DNA of 64,000 nt from contig NZ_JAUYUS010000100.1 in NCBI RefSeq assembly GCF_030694575.1, positions 62,001 to 126,000 of the forward strand, written 5' to 3'. The stretch comes from Parvibaculum sp. (GTDB lineage: Bacteria; Pseudomonadota; Alphaproteobacteria; Parvibaculales; Parvibaculaceae). Below the pieces are notes generated by a model. It had not been told where the DNA came from, made no database searches, and saw nothing but the letters and a program-made list of their open reading frames with translations. A program made the position numbers and the translations under genes. This document shows, piece after piece, positions 8,931 to 16,975 of this stretch. Numbering within the stretch: the stretch's first letter is position 1; every line of letters begins with the position of its first letter.

Positions 8931-11153
8931 TCAGAACACCCATGTCAGGCGCGCAAAGAACCCGCGATATGTTTCCTCGGTCGTCTGGGCGGACGAAACC
9001 GGCGCACCGCCTGCGTCGAACTGCTGGTCAACCCGTTTCTCGGTTTCGCCCAGCAGGTTGGTGGCGCTGAGCGTGAGAATGGCATTCGGGGTGATCTCCG
9101 TGCGGGACGAGAGATCGAGTCGGGTGCGGGAGCCGATGCTCTGCTCGAGCCGCCCGCCGCTGGCCAGCGATTGCGTCTGATCGACCGACACGGTGTGGTT
9201 GAGCGCGACGCCGATCACCGTGCGCAAAGGCGTGAAGGCATAGTCGAGCCCGATATTGCCGACCGCGTCCGGCTGGTCGAGGAAGGGGCGCGATCCGCCG
9301 CCCGGCTCGTCCACGCTGGTCTTCGTGAAGACACCGTTGCCCCAAAGGGTGAAATCGTCGAACCCGGCGAACCCGAGCGGCAAACGTGCCGAAAGCTCGA
9401 TGCCGCCCGCACGGCCATCGCCCACATTCTGCGGCGTGGACACGAAGCGCCCGCCACCGAAGGTCGTGACGTTCTCGATCTTGTCCGTGAAGAGGCGCCC
9501 GAAGAAATTGAGCGAAACCGAGCCGCGGTCATCGGCGAAATAGTGGTCGATGCCGGCGTCCGCTCCCCAGATCGACTCCGGCGCCTGGTCCGGATTGCCT
9601 TGAACGTCGGGATCGGCGGCCGTGCCCGCCCGGGTTTCCACTGCGGGAGAGAGCTTGCGCAGATCCGGACGGCGCAGCGTGCGTGCCACCCCGACGCGCA
9701 GATCGGTTTTGTCCACCACCTCATAAACGACATTCAGCGAGGGAAGCGCGAAGGTTTCGCGGCCGCTGGTCGTCGCACCGAAGAAATCGGTCGTCGCCGT
9801 CTTGGACTGCTCCATGCGAATACCGCCCGTGACCGTGAGGTCGGAAGCAGCCTGCCAGACATCCTCGGCAAAGGTGAAGACGATATCTTCCTCGATCTCG
9901 AAAATGCGGTCCGCGCGCGGCGCCTGAAGTACGCCGTTCGTGATTTCCCAGTTGTTTTCCTCGTGCTTCTGCAGCCGCGCCCCGGCGCCGAAGCTCAGGT
10001 CATGCGCACCCCTGTCGAGCGACAGCACCATTTCGGGGCGGACGCTCCGCATGTCGATGCGCTCGCCGCGCTGACGGGTCCGGTTGATGGTCCCGTTGGT
10101 GTTGTAACGGATTTCGTCGCGCGCGGTGTCGGTCTTGCCCTTCTGCCAGTCGAGGCCGAGGGCAAGTTGCGATGCGTCGTCCAGATCGAACTCCCACCCC
10201 GCATTGAAGCCATAGGTTTCGCGCACGCGTTCGCGATCTTCATCGGTGACGCGTCCGGGCGTTACGAGATCGGCGTTGTAGGGTGTTCCGATGTCGTCGC
10301 GATATTCCTTCGTCCAGAGATAGAACGGCTTGAAGCTGACGCGTCCGGCATCTTCGAGATCGGCGAGGAAGGCGGGGATCAGGTTGGTCTGTTCGAAACG
10401 GCGTTCGTTGACGCCGTCCGCGGCGCCGGTCGGTGCGCCCGCGCCGTCGTAATTGGTGACGAATTTGCTCTCGTTGCGGCGGAACTGCTGCGCCGATCCG
10501 GCCAGCGTGTAGCTCAGACGGCCGACACTGCCTGTGGACGAGACCGTTATCTCGCCCTGATTGCCGTTGTCCTCCAGATAGCCGCCGCCAAGCGTCACCT
10601 GCGTCTCGGGCGGAAGCTCGGCACCGCTTTTGAGCACGATATTGATGGTGCCCGCCGCACCGGCGCCGTCCTGCCCGGCACGCGGCGAGCGGATCACCTC
10701 GACCCGTTCGACAAGGCCGGTGGGGATACGGTCCACCTCGAAGTTGCGCCGCGATTCACCGTCGATGAGCGGCCGTCCGTTGACGAGAACCTGCGTGTAT
10801 TCTCCGGGCAGGCCGCGCAAGCGAATCTCGCGCGCCCGGTTCGCGCCGTCGAACGTGATGCTCGGGACCCGTCTCAGCGCATCGCCCAGCGACTGCTCGT
10901 TGAACTGTTGCAACTGCTGGCCGTCGATGACCTCGATTGCGTTGGGAGCCGATGCCTTGATCTGCGCCGCGCGCTGCGCCGAGGATTCGATCGGTCCCGC
11001 ATTGACCAAAAGCGGACTGAGGATAAGCGTCTCGTCTGTATCGGCTTTTGAATCGTCCGCCGCAATCGAAACGTCTGCATATGACGGCACGACAAGCATG
11101 CTCAATGCCAGGCCTGTGCATGCATTCAGTAAGGCCAGCCTGCTCGTTTTCAT
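8931..11153 (-). CDS. TonB-dependent outer-membrane receptor (probably ferric siderophore)
   Basis: This 740-residue protein has a signal peptide (MKTSRLALLNACTGLALSML), a plug domain (about residues 45-150, with IEVIDGQQLQQF, LRGLPGEYTQVLVNGRPLID and INIVLKSGA) and a long beta-barrel ending in the aromatic TWVF, typical of outer-membrane insertion. An upstream in-frame ATG at 11180 would add nine residues before the signal peptide; ATG 11153 is preferred because GGGGGA stands about 6 nt upstream. A Fur-like box at 11223-11243, 70-90 nt upstream, and the coupled PepSY gene point to iron. The exact ligand cannot be told. Confidence 0.9.
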   Translation of the reverse strand: MKTSRLALLNACTGLALSMLVVPSYADVSIAADDSKADTDETLILSPLLVNAGPIESSAQRAAQIKASAPNAIEVIDGQQLQQFNEQSLGDALRRVPSITFDGANRAREIRLRGLPGEYTQVLVNGRPLIDGESRRNFEVDRIPTGLVERVEVIRSPRAGQDGAGAAGTINIVLKSGAELPPETQVTLGGGYLEDNGNQGEITVSSTGSVGRLSYTLAGSAQQFRRNESKFVTNYDGAGAPTGAADGVNERRFEQTNLIPAFLADLEDAGRVSFKPFYLWTKEYRDDIGTPYNADLVTPGRVTDEDRERVRETYGFNAGWEFDLDDASQLALGLDWQKGKTDTARDEIRYNTNGTINRTRQRGERIDMRSVRPEMVLSLDRGAHDLSFGAGARLQKHEENNWEITNGVLQAPRADRIFEIEEDIVFTFAEDVWQAASDLTVTGGIRMEQSKTATTDFFGATTSGRETFALPSLNVVYEVVDKTDLRVGVARTLRRPDLRKLSPAVETRAGTAADPDVQGNPDQAPESIWGADAGIDHYFADDRGSVSLNFFGRLFTDKIENVTTFGGGRFVSTPQNVGDGRAGGIELSARLPLGFAGFDDFTLWGNGVFTKTSVDEPGGGSRPFLDQPDAVGNIGLDYAFTPLRTVIGVALNHTVSVDQTQSLASGGRLEQSIGSRTRLDLSSRTEITPNAILTLSATNLLGETEKRVDQQFDAGGAPVSSAQTTEETYRGFFARLTWVF

Positions 11154-11222
11154 AATTTCCCCCAGGAAGTTTAGGCACACTTGAACGGCTGCACGATCGC
11201 AGCGTCATTTTCCTGTGGTTAC

Positions 11223-11243
11223 TGCAAATAATTCTCATATGCA
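11223..11243 (-). promoter_or_regulatory. candidate Fur box upstream of the TonB receptor
   Basis: The stretch TGCAAATAATTCTCATATGC matches the core of classical Fur sites (GATAATnATTATC-like, with AATAATTCTCAT). It lies about 70 nt upstream of the receptor start, where a Fur or Mur repressor would control the iron-uptake operon. This is a motif match by eye only. Confidence 0.45.
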
Positions 11244-11435
11244 ACACATGAGTTTCGGCTTTACGCAGACCTGACCTGCGTTGCATCGAAATTCCCGCGC
11301 CGCCCGCTGACTGCCCCCCGCCCCGCTTGACTTCCCCCCGCCCTTGAGTAGTCTGCGCCCAAATCGACCCATTCCGGTGCCTGGGGCATCGCCTGCGGGC
11401 TGCCCAAGCCCCTGTAACTTCAAGGATTTCGCGCT

Positions 11436-11603
11436 ATGGCGAAGCCAGCCTCCATCAAGATCAAGCTCGAGAGCACCGCCGACACGGGCTATTTCTACGT
11501 CACGAAGAAGAACAGCCGCACCATGACCGAAAAGATGGTCATCAAGAAATACGACCCCATCGCGCGCAAGCATGTCGAGTTCAAGGAAACCAAGATCAAA
11601 TAA
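11436..11603 (+). CDS. rpmG: 50S ribosomal protein L33
   Basis: A short gene of 55 residues beginning [19 protein letters not shown] and ending [13 protein letters not shown]. Length and the segment [21 protein letters not shown] (shown here broken by family comparison as YVTKKNSR then KKYDP) are diagnostic of bacterial L33, a component of the large ribosomal subunit. It lacks the CxxC zinc pairs of the C+ paralogue, so it is the zinc-independent form. A strong hairpin terminator follows 48 nt downstream. Association of rpmG with pleD and divK is familiar in Hyphomicrobiales, though here rpmG points toward pleD's 3' end. Confidence 0.97.
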   Translation: MAKPASIKIKLESTADTGYFYVTKKNSRTMTEKMVIKKYDPIARKHVEFKETKIK

Positions 11604-11650
11604 GGATCTTCGGCTTCAGCCGACACGACCAGAGATACGACCAAAATACG

Positions 11651-11687
11651 AAAAGAGCCGGTCCCCTGAATGGAGACCGGCTCTTTT
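11651..11687 (+). terminator. intrinsic terminator of rpmG
   Basis: The arms AAAAGAGCCGGTC (11651-11663) and GACCGGCTCTTTT (11675-11687) are perfect complements around an 11-nt loop, with a T-run at the end. It can act in both directions. Confidence 0.9.
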
Positions 11688-11699
11688 GCGTTCGCCCTC

Positions 11700-11900
11700 G
11701 AATGGTGGCCGGCCAGGCAATCGCGGCTTATCAGAGGAGGCCACTCCACAACCACGGACCCGGCCGGCCGTGCCCCGCGGACTCAGGAGATGCGGCGGAC
11801 CTGAGCGCCCCACGAGGACACGCTTCGTTGCCCGAATACCGGTTCCGGCTTGCCCCCCAGCAAGAAGCGGAACGGCCCAATGGCAACGAAACGAAGTAAC
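11700..11900. other. structured intergenic region, no gene seen (possible ncRNA)
   Basis: Between the rpmG terminator and the 3' end of pleD lie about 390 nt without a credible gene. Three hairpins are visible: GTGGCC 11705-11710 with GGCCAC 11739-11744; CTCAGG 11782-11787 with CCTGAG 11800-11805; and a nested stem-loop 11821-11893. In the last, 12 nt at 11821-11832 pair with 11882-11893, CGGTTCCG 11840-11847 with CGGAACGG 11868-11875 (one mismatch), and CTTGC 11849-11853 with GCAAG 11860-11864. The outer stem has a C-A mismatch as plus-strand RNA but a G-U pair as minus-strand RNA, weakly favouring the minus strand. I could not match it to RNase P, 6S, SRP or tmRNA. The rest, 11900-12075, is AT-richer and shows nothing I can name. 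Confidence 0.4.
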
Positions 11901-12075
11901 CCATTAAACTTAGCACGGCCTGCTGTCCCAATAAAGGAATTAGGCGCGCAATACGCGCGGGGGCCCGCATTCGACTTCATTAACCATGAATATATAAGGT
12001 TAACGCACCGCCTCGCCCGCCCGCCGTCGCGAAGACTTCACGAACACTTGGGCCATGACTTGAAAATACCGGGGC

Positions 12076-13449
12076 TTACGCCGCTTCGGCGACCACACGG
12101 TTGCGCCCGTCGCGTTTCGCGCGGTAGAGGCCCTGGTCGGCGCGGCCGAGCAGCTTCGCCGCCGTGTCCTTCGCCCCCTCCGTCACCGCGATGCCGATGC
12201 TCACCGTCACCTCGAGCGTCTGCCCCGCATCGTTCAGCCTGAACGGCCTGAGCGCGATGCACTGCCTGAGCCGCTCCGCCACCGTCATCGCATAGGAAAG
12301 ATCGGTGTCGGGCATCACCACGACGAATTCCTCGCCGCCGAGCCGGCACGCGAGGTCGATGCCGCGCACATTGGCCGCGATCCGCCCCGCGAATTCCTTC
12401 AGCACCTCGTCGCCCGCCTGGTGGCCATAGGTGTCGTTGACCGGCTTGAAATAATCGATGTCGAAAATCAGCAGCGCCACCGGCTTGCCCGTGTTCACCG
12501 CGTCGTCGACCAGCGTGGCGAGATGGCCTTCCATGTAGCGGCGGTTGTAGAGCCCGGTCAGCCCGTCCGTGATCGCGAGTTCGAGCCCCTGCTGGAACTT
12601 GTCGCGCAGGTAATCCTGATAGCGCTTGCGGCGCAGCTGGCTGCGCGCCCGCGCCACCAGTTCGTTGCGCTCCACCGGCCGCACCAGATAATCGTTCACG
12701 CCCATGTCGAGCGCGCGCACGAGGCGGCCCGTGTCGCCCTCTTCCACGATGACGAGAATGGGCGTCTGCCGCGTTGCCTCGAGCGAGCGGAGCTGCGAGC
12801 AAAGCCTGAGCCCGTCATATTCCTGCAGCGTCAGGCTGACGATGTGAAGATCGAAATTGCCGCTGTTGGCGAGCTGCAGCAGTTCTTCCTGCGTCTCGGC
12901 CACGGTCACATTGTGCTCGGCGGCCAGCGTCTCGGTGATCCGCTTCAGCGATGTCGGCCGGTCGTCGATCGCGAGAATGCGCCCCGGCTCCGTCATCAGG
13001 AAGCCGCCGCCCGTACCCGCGCCGAGCGCGCCGATGCGCTGCCCCGTCGCCTCGCGCATGCGCAGTTCGTCCGTCACCATTTTCAGGCGGACGAGGCTCT
13101 TCACCCGCGCGAACAGCGCGAGGTCGTTGAGCGGCTTGGTCAGAAAATCGTCGGCCCCGGCTTCCAGCCCCTGCACGCGGTCCTTCGGCTGGTCGAGCGC
13201 CGTCACCATCACGACGGGAATGTGTTCCGTCTCCGGCATCGCCTTCAGGCGCCGGCACACCTCGAAGCCGTCCATCCCCGGCATCATCACATCGAGCAGG
13301 ATGATGTCCGGCTGCTGCTCCTTCGCCGCCTCGATCGCCTCGGGGCCGGACGAGGCCTTGAACACGTCGAAATACTCGGCGGTGAGCTTGGCGTCGAGCA
13401 GTTTCAGGTTGGCGGGAACGTCGTCGACAATAAGTACGCGCGCAGTCAC
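12076..13449 (-). CDS. pleD: diguanylate cyclase response regulator PleD
   Basis: This 457-residue protein has the PleD architecture: receiver domain 1 (about 1-120, phospho-acceptor Asp53 in LLDVMMPGMDG), a degenerate second receiver (about 150-275, where the acceptor position reads HIVSLTL with no Asp) and a GGDEF domain (about 290-457) with active site GGEEF. The c-di-GMP inhibitory site RxxD (RGID) lies five residues before GGEEF. In Caulobacter, PleD makes c-di-GMP on phosphorylation to drive the swarmer-to-stalked transition and is modulated by DivK. divK lies 43 nt upstream on the same strand, as in many Alphaproteobacteria. Confidence 0.95.
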   Translation of the reverse strand: MTARVLIVDDVPANLKLLDAKLTAEYFDVFKASSGPEAIEAAKEQQPDIILLDVMMPGMDGFEVCRRLKAMPETEHIPVVMVTALDQPKDRVQGLEAGADDFLTKPLNDLALFARVKSLVRLKMVTDELRMREATGQRIGALGAGTGGGFLMTEPGRILAIDDRPTSLKRITETLAAEHNVTVAETQEELLQLANSGNFDLHIVSLTLQEYDGLRLCSQLRSLEATRQTPILVIVEEGDTGRLVRALDMGVNDYLVRPVERNELVARARSQLRRKRYQDYLRDKFQQGLELAITDGLTGLYNRRYMEGHLATLVDDAVNTGKPVALLIFDIDYFKPVNDTYGHQAGDEVLKEFAGRIAANVRGIDLACRLGGEEFVVVMPDTDLSYAMTVAERLRQCIALRPFRLNDAGQTLEVTVSIGIAVTEGAKDTAAKLLGRADQGLYRAKRDGRNRVVAEAA

Positions 13450-13492
13450 AGGTTCTCTTTCCTTGTCGAAGAGAGAGTGCTCCCGTCCGGCA

Positions 13493-13858
13493 TCAGCGCA
13501 GGAAGCGCTGGACCGTTTCCAGGAACTGGGTCACCGAAATCGGCTTCGAGATATAGGCCTCGCAGCCGCCTTCGCGGATCTTCTCCTCGTCGCCCTTCAT
13601 GGCGAACGCGGTGACGGCCACGACGGGGATCGAACGCAGGCTGTCGTCTTCCTTGATCCACTTCGTGACTTCGAGCCCCGACACTTCCGGAAGCTGGATA
13701 TCCATGAGGATGAGATCGGGCCGGTTCGTGCGGGCGATCTCGAGTGCCTCGATGCCGTCCCGTGTCTGCAGCGTCTCGTAGCCGTGCGCGTCCAAAAGAT
13801 CGTGAAAGAGCTTCATGTTCAGCTCGTTGTCTTCGACGATCAGGACCTTCTTAGACAT
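13493..13858 (-). CDS. divK: single-domain response regulator DivK
   Basis: This 121-residue stand-alone receiver begins [20 protein letters not shown] and has Asp53 in [13 protein letters not shown], Thr in VVAVTAFAM and Lys in EAYISKPI, all invariant receiver positions. DivK is the essential cell-cycle switch that binds histidine kinases DivJ, PleC and DivL to control CtrA phosphorylation. The open frame extends to 13930, but the extra residues do not resemble DivK. ATG 13858 gives the standard N-terminus; ATG 13867 is possible. A CtrA-like site lies about 120 nt upstream. Confidence 0.95.
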   Translation of the reverse strand: MSKKVLIVEDNELNMKLFHDLLDAHGYETLQTRDGIEALEIARTNRPDLILMDIQLPEVSGLEVTKWIKEDDSLRSIPVVAVTAFAMKGDEEKIREGGCEAYISKPISVTQFLETVQRFLR

Positions 13859-13980
13859 TGCGTCCATAGCTCCAGAACTCCACCTGTACCGGGAATGCCC
13901 GTATTCGAAGCCGCGCAACCCCGGGTTCATCGGGGGCCGGCTTTCGTCTCTCTCTGCTGGGTCATCTGACCCGAATATCG

Positions 13981-13995
13981 TTAACTAAGTCTTTA
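13981..13995. promoter_or_regulatory. candidate CtrA-binding site in the divK upstream region
   Basis: TTAA-N7-TTTA (13981-13995) differs at one base from the CtrA consensus TTAA-N7-TTAA. It lies between the divergent divK and DUF3572 genes. CtrA control of divK is established in Caulobacter; this match is by eye only. Confidence 0.4.
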
Positions 13996-14120
13996 TCTCC
14001 GGACCGCGACACCGCCGCTTTCCTTCGGTTTTTCATTAAACTCTCCCTATGATTAAGTTTGCGTGTCCGCGCCGGCCCCCGGTGTGACGCAATGCAAAAA
14101 AAACAGGCGGAAAATCCCTC

Positions 14121-14399
14121 ATGAACCCCGACGAGGCCGAATTCCTGGCGATCCGCGCCCTCGGCCACATCGCCGCCGACGACGACCTCCTGGGCGATTT
14201 CCTCAGCCTGAGCGGTCTTTCGGTCGATGAATTGCGCGCCCGCGCCGGCGAACCCGAGTTTCTGGGCGGAATCCTCGACTTTCTCCTCGCCGACGAGGCC
14301 CGCCTTCTCGCCTTCTGCGAATCGGCGGACATTCCGCCCCGTCTTCCCGCTGCCGCCCGCCGCGCCCTTCCCGGCGGCGAAGAGGTCCATTGGTCATGA
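14121..14399 (+). CDS. DUF3572 family protein
   Basis: A small acidic 92-residue protein beginning MNPDEAEFLAIRALGHIAAD and containing LSLSGLSVDELR and the repeated acidic/hydrophobic pattern LLADEARLLAFCE. I recognise this as DUF3572, an alphaproteobacterial family of unknown role typically encoded beside divK, as here (divergent, 262 nt apart). The stop overlaps the next gene's start as ATGA, so the two are translationally coupled. No membrane segments or metal-binding clusters are visible. Confidence 0.85.
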   Translation: MNPDEAEFLAIRALGHIAADDDLLGDFLSLSGLSVDELRARAGEPEFLGGILDFLLADEARLLAFCESADIPPRLPAAARRALPGGEEVHWS

Positions 14400-15154
14400 G
14401 CACGACAGACGATCCCGGCGCCACCGCGAGCGAAATCCCCGGCCCCCGCCCCGACATGCGCACCACCGCCGCCGCCCTGCGCGACCCCCTCGCCATCGAC
14501 GACGCCGTGATCGCCCAGATCGACGCGCTGACCCTCATCCCCGGCCGCCCCCTCATCGTTTCCGACGCGGACGAGGTGCTGATCCAGTTCGTCGTCGGCC
14601 TCGAGCGTTACCTCGAGACGCAAAAACTCTGGCTCGACCTCAAGAGCTTCGCCCTCACCGGCAACATCCGCCATGTCGGCACCGACGAGCCCTATGACGC
14701 CGCCGCCATGCCGGCCCTCCTCGAAGCCTTCTTCGAGGTCAGCACCCACGCCCTCGACATCGTTCCCGGCGCGGCCGAGGCGCTCGCCGCCCTGTCGGAG
14801 CGCGCCCAGATCGTCGTCCTCACCAATATCCCGCTGGAATCCCGCGCCGCCCGCGCCGCCAGCCTCGCCGCGCAGGGCATCGGCTATCCGGTCGTCGCCA
14901 ACAAGGGCCTGAAGGGCGGCGCCGTCCGCCGCATGGCCGAGCGCGTGGAAGCCCCCGTCGTCTTCCTCGACGACATCCCCCACAACCTCGCCTCGGTGGC
15001 AAAGGCCCACGCCCCCACCCACCTCATCCACTTCATCGCCGACCCCCGCCTCGCCAAACTCCTGGGCCCGGCCAAGGACAGCCACTTCCACACCGGCCAC
15101 TGGCCCGAAGCGCGGGAATTCATCGAGAAAAAACTGACGGAAGAAGGCTTCTGA
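14396..15154 (+). CDS. HAD-superfamily-like hydrolase
   Basis: This 252-residue protein has three HAD-type signatures in order: LIVSDADEVLIQF (motif I, Asp-x-Asp, about residue 55), VVLTNIP (motif II Thr, about 142) and VVFLDDIPHN (motif IV acidic pair, about 188). HAD phosphatases remove phosphate from small molecules in the cytoplasm; the substrate is not predictable. The preceding conserved lysine (NKGLKGGAV) fits motif III. The start overlaps the DUF3572 stop by 4 nt, so this pair forms a small operon. The family assignment is moderately sure, the function unknown. Confidence 0.7.
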   Translation: MSTTDDPGATASEIPGPRPDMRTTAAALRDPLAIDDAVIAQIDALTLIPGRPLIVSDADEVLIQFVVGLERYLETQKLWLDLKSFALTGNIRHVGTDEPYDAAAMPALLEAFFEVSTHALDIVPGAAEALAALSERAQIVVLTNIPLESRAARAASLAAQGIGYPVVANKGLKGGAVRRMAERVEAPVVFLDDIPHNLASVAKAHAPTHLIHFIADPRLAKLLGPAKDSHFHTGHWPEAREFIEKKLTEEGF

Positions 15155-15187
15155 CGAATAGCTTCTGCGGAAAATAAAAATAGAAGT

Positions 15188-15216
15188 GTCATCCCGGCGA
15201 AAGCCGGGAACCATGG
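15188..15216. repeat. Family C end sequence, isolated copy
   Basis: GTCATCCCGGCGAAAGCCGG starts a 28-nt block matching the ends of the two 141-bp elements at 16762 and 17884. Inside it CCCGGC-GAAA-GCCGGG forms a tetraloop hairpin. No second end is found nearby. It lies between convergent genes and could help end transcription. Confidence 0.75.
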
Positions 15217-15242
15217 ACCTCACCGCCAATACAAAGCGGCAA

Positions 15243-16433
15243 CTAAAAATTCCCCCGCCTCACATCCTTCCCGCAAGCCGCCGCAATCTCCCCCTCCCGC
15301 GCCGAAACTTCCGGCTCGCGCCACCCCGCGCAGCGCCCATCCGCCGCCCCGGCCGCGCACCAGAGCCCCGTTCCATCCGCCTGCGGACGAAACGCCGCAC
15401 CGCCCTCTCCAAGCCGCCGCCCCAGATAGTTCAGCACCTCCACCCGGAGCCGCCCCGCCTCGCCGCCCATCGGCGCCGGCTGCACATGCATGCCCGTGAG
15501 CGGCACGGCTTCCACCGTCTCCACCCGAAGCCCGTCCGGTCCCCGCGCCAGCCCCACCTTCGCGAGCAGCCCGAAATCCCGGCAGATATCGAAGCGGCTC
15601 ATGTTCTGCGTGCCGGGATGCAGGAAATTCCCGAGCCCGTAAAACACCACCCGCCCGCCGGAAATTTCCTCGGAAAACGAAACGCCCCGCGCCACATGCT
15701 GGTGATGCCCGGCAATGATCGTCACGCCCCCATCCGCCTTCACGCCCCGGAACCGCGCAACATTCATATCCTCCGTCAACGGCGCAAACTCCGCCCCGTA
15801 ATGCACCGACAATATCCGCAAATCCGCAGGCTCCGCCGAAAGCCGCGCCGCCACCGCCTGAAAATCCGCCTGCTCCCGCAGCATCCCGGCCTGCGCCTCG
15901 CGCGCGGGGAGCCCGCCGCCCGCATTCCCCACCGCCGACACGGCGACGCGCGTCTCTCCCAGTGCAAATACATGCGGGGCCATCGCCTGCCCCGCGTCGC
16001 GCCCGAGCCCCGGCCATGCCCGCAGCCCCGCGCCGCCGAGGCCCGCCACATGCCGCAGCGTCTCGCCCGCGCCCTCACCGCCGAAATCCATCGCGTGATT
16101 ATTCGCCAGCGAGAAGACGTTGATCCCCGCCTCGACAAGCCCCCGCACGGCGTCGGGATGCGTTCGGAACACGAACATCTTGTCCCGCGCGGCAATCCCG
16201 TTCCGGTCCGTCACCACGGTTTCGAGATTGGCGAACACGATGTCGCCTTCAAGCCAGGGCGCAATCTTCGCCGTCGCCTCCGGCACCGTCACCAGCCGCC
16301 CGGCCTTGAACCCGCCCTCCGCCGCCACCCGCGCCCCCGGCCCGTTGAAGCCGGTATCCCCCACCAGCACCACACTCAACCGCTCCCCCGCCCCCGCAGG
16401 CAGCGCGAGCAAGACAAGCATAAGCAGCGCCAT
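15243..16433 (-). CDS. CapA-family metallophosphatase-like secreted protein
   Basis: This 396-residue protein begins with a signal peptide (MALLMLVLLALPAGAG) and shows the PGA_cap/CapA motifs: VVLVGDTGFNG (about residue 22), SLANNHAMDFGG (about 110), IIAGHHQHVARG (about 238) and FYGLGNFLHPG. Conserved Asp, Asn-His and His residues are calcineurin-like metal ligands. Family members are linked to poly-gamma-glutamate capsule formation, but no pgs genes are nearby, so a different exported phosphoesterase role is possible. The open frame continues to 16577 through the family B repeat; ATG 16433 is the start that gives a proper signal peptide. Confidence 0.8.
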   Translation of the reverse strand: MALLMLVLLALPAGAGERLSVVLVGDTGFNGPGARVAAEGGFKAGRLVTVPEATAKIAPWLEGDIVFANLETVVTDRNGIAARDKMFVFRTHPDAVRGLVEAGINVFSLANNHAMDFGGEGAGETLRHVAGLGGAGLRAWPGLGRDAGQAMAPHVFALGETRVAVSAVGNAGGGLPAREAQAGMLREQADFQAVAARLSAEPADLRILSVHYGAEFAPLTEDMNVARFRGVKADGGVTIIAGHHQHVARGVSFSEEISGGRVVFYGLGNFLHPGTQNMSRFDICRDFGLLAKVGLARGPDGLRVETVEAVPLTGMHVQPAPMGGEAGRLRVEVLNYLGRRLGEGGAAFRPQADGTGLWCAAGAADGRCAGWREPEVSAREGEIAAACGKDVRRGNF

Positions 16434-16443
16434 CCCCAATCTT

Positions 16444-16497
16444 CCACCCTCCCCCTGTGGGAGGGTCAAACGGTCGTCAGACCGTTTGGGGAGGGGT
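16444..16497. repeat. Family B double-hairpin repeat
   Basis: Stem 1 is ACCCTCCC 16446-16453 with GGGAGGGT 16459-16466, identical to the 5090 copy. Stem 2 is CAAACGGTC 16467-16475 with GACCGTTTG 16480-16488 around a GTCA loop. Stem 2 is unrelated in sequence to the 5090 copy but still pairs perfectly. GGGGAGGGGT follows. It lies just upstream of the CapA-like start. Confidence 0.8.
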
Positions 16498-16585
16498 CGC
16501 GAAAAAAGAGCCACCCAAAATCGGCAAAGAACTTGATTCCGCAAAAGCCGCCCCCGAAACACCAGCCCTCTACACAACCACAGGT

Positions 16586-16615
16586 GTCATCCCGGCGAAA
16601 GCCGGGAACCATGGG
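16586..16615. repeat. Family C end sequence, isolated copy
   Basis: This block is identical to the 15188 copy over the first 28 nt (GTCATCCCGGCGAAAGCCGG then GAACCATGG). It has no partner end within 140 nt in the expected orientation, so it is a solo end or a decayed element. Confidence 0.7.
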
Positions 16616-16659
16616 CTTGCCCGCGTTCTCGAATTCTCGTTTCCCTCCACCCCATCCAC

Positions 16660-16694
16660 GTCATTGCGAGGAGCAAAGCGACGAAGCAATCCAG
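16660..16694. repeat. Family A half repeat
   Basis: GTCATTGCGAGGAGCAAAGC followed by GACGAAGCAATCCAG matches the left arm of the complete copy at 4958. The right arm is absent. Confidence 0.75.
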
Positions 16695-16761
16695 GAGCCG
16701 CAAAGCGGCGTCGGAAAAAGACTTTTCCGCTTGAGGCACGACAAAGACCAAAAACAAAATT

Positions 16762-16902
16762 GTCATCCCGGCGAAGGCCGGGATCCACTCGCAGTGCCGC
16801 TTGTCGAAGTTGTTGAAGGAAGTTTGTCTTGCCCGCGGTTAAGGCGGGGCGTAGTCGCGTTTGCTGGGGGAACCAATGGGTCCCGGCTTCCGCCGGGATG
16901 AC
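16762..16902 (-). repeat. 141-bp family C element, copy 1 (MITE-like)
   Basis: The element starts GTCATCCCGGCGAAGGCCGG and ends CCGGCTTCCGCCGGGATGAC, forming inverted ends of about 28 bp. Its reverse complement aligns with the element at 17884-18024 at the same length of 141 nt, including internal blocks TTGGTTCCC, CAGCAAACGCG, CTACGCCC and AAGACAAACTTC. It has no open frame, so any mobility would be in trans. It lies immediately upstream of the ROK gene. Confidence 0.8.
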
Positions 16903-16975
16903 ACCTCATTTTTCTCCCCTCTGCGTCTCTACGTGATTTCCAAACCTGCTATCCTCCGCGCAAAAAGGATCCCCC

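Larger units (their letters stand above)
16498..16975. other. repeat-filled intergenic region before the ROK gene
   Basis: Together with 16434-16497 this gene-free stretch of about 540 nt is built almost wholly from dispersed repeats: a family B copy, a single family C end (16586), a family A half (16660) and a complete 141-bp family C element (16762-16902). Open frames crossing it are by-products of the repeats. The promoter of the ROK gene must lie in or just after the last element, leaving only 73 nt. Confidence 0.75.

Noticed and set aside
8706-11051. Plus-strand open frame of 781 codons over the TonB receptor
   Set aside because: Antisense to a gene with clear plug, barrel and signal peptide; no recognisable domain.
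11700-11760. Possible RNase P RNA fragment
   Set aside because: Short likenesses (GGCAATCGC, CTCCACA) were seen, but the invariant RNase P segments and required length are absent.
11781-11796. B12-box-like sequence ACTCAGGAGATGCGGC
   Set aside because: It resembles the cobalamin riboswitch box, but the other conserved riboswitch segments are lacking and no B12-related gene is downstream.
15186-16901. Plus-strand open frame of 571 codons through the CapA gene and repeats
   Set aside because: Composition is Pro/Arg/His, it spans repeats A, B and C, and it opposes a gene with clear motifs.
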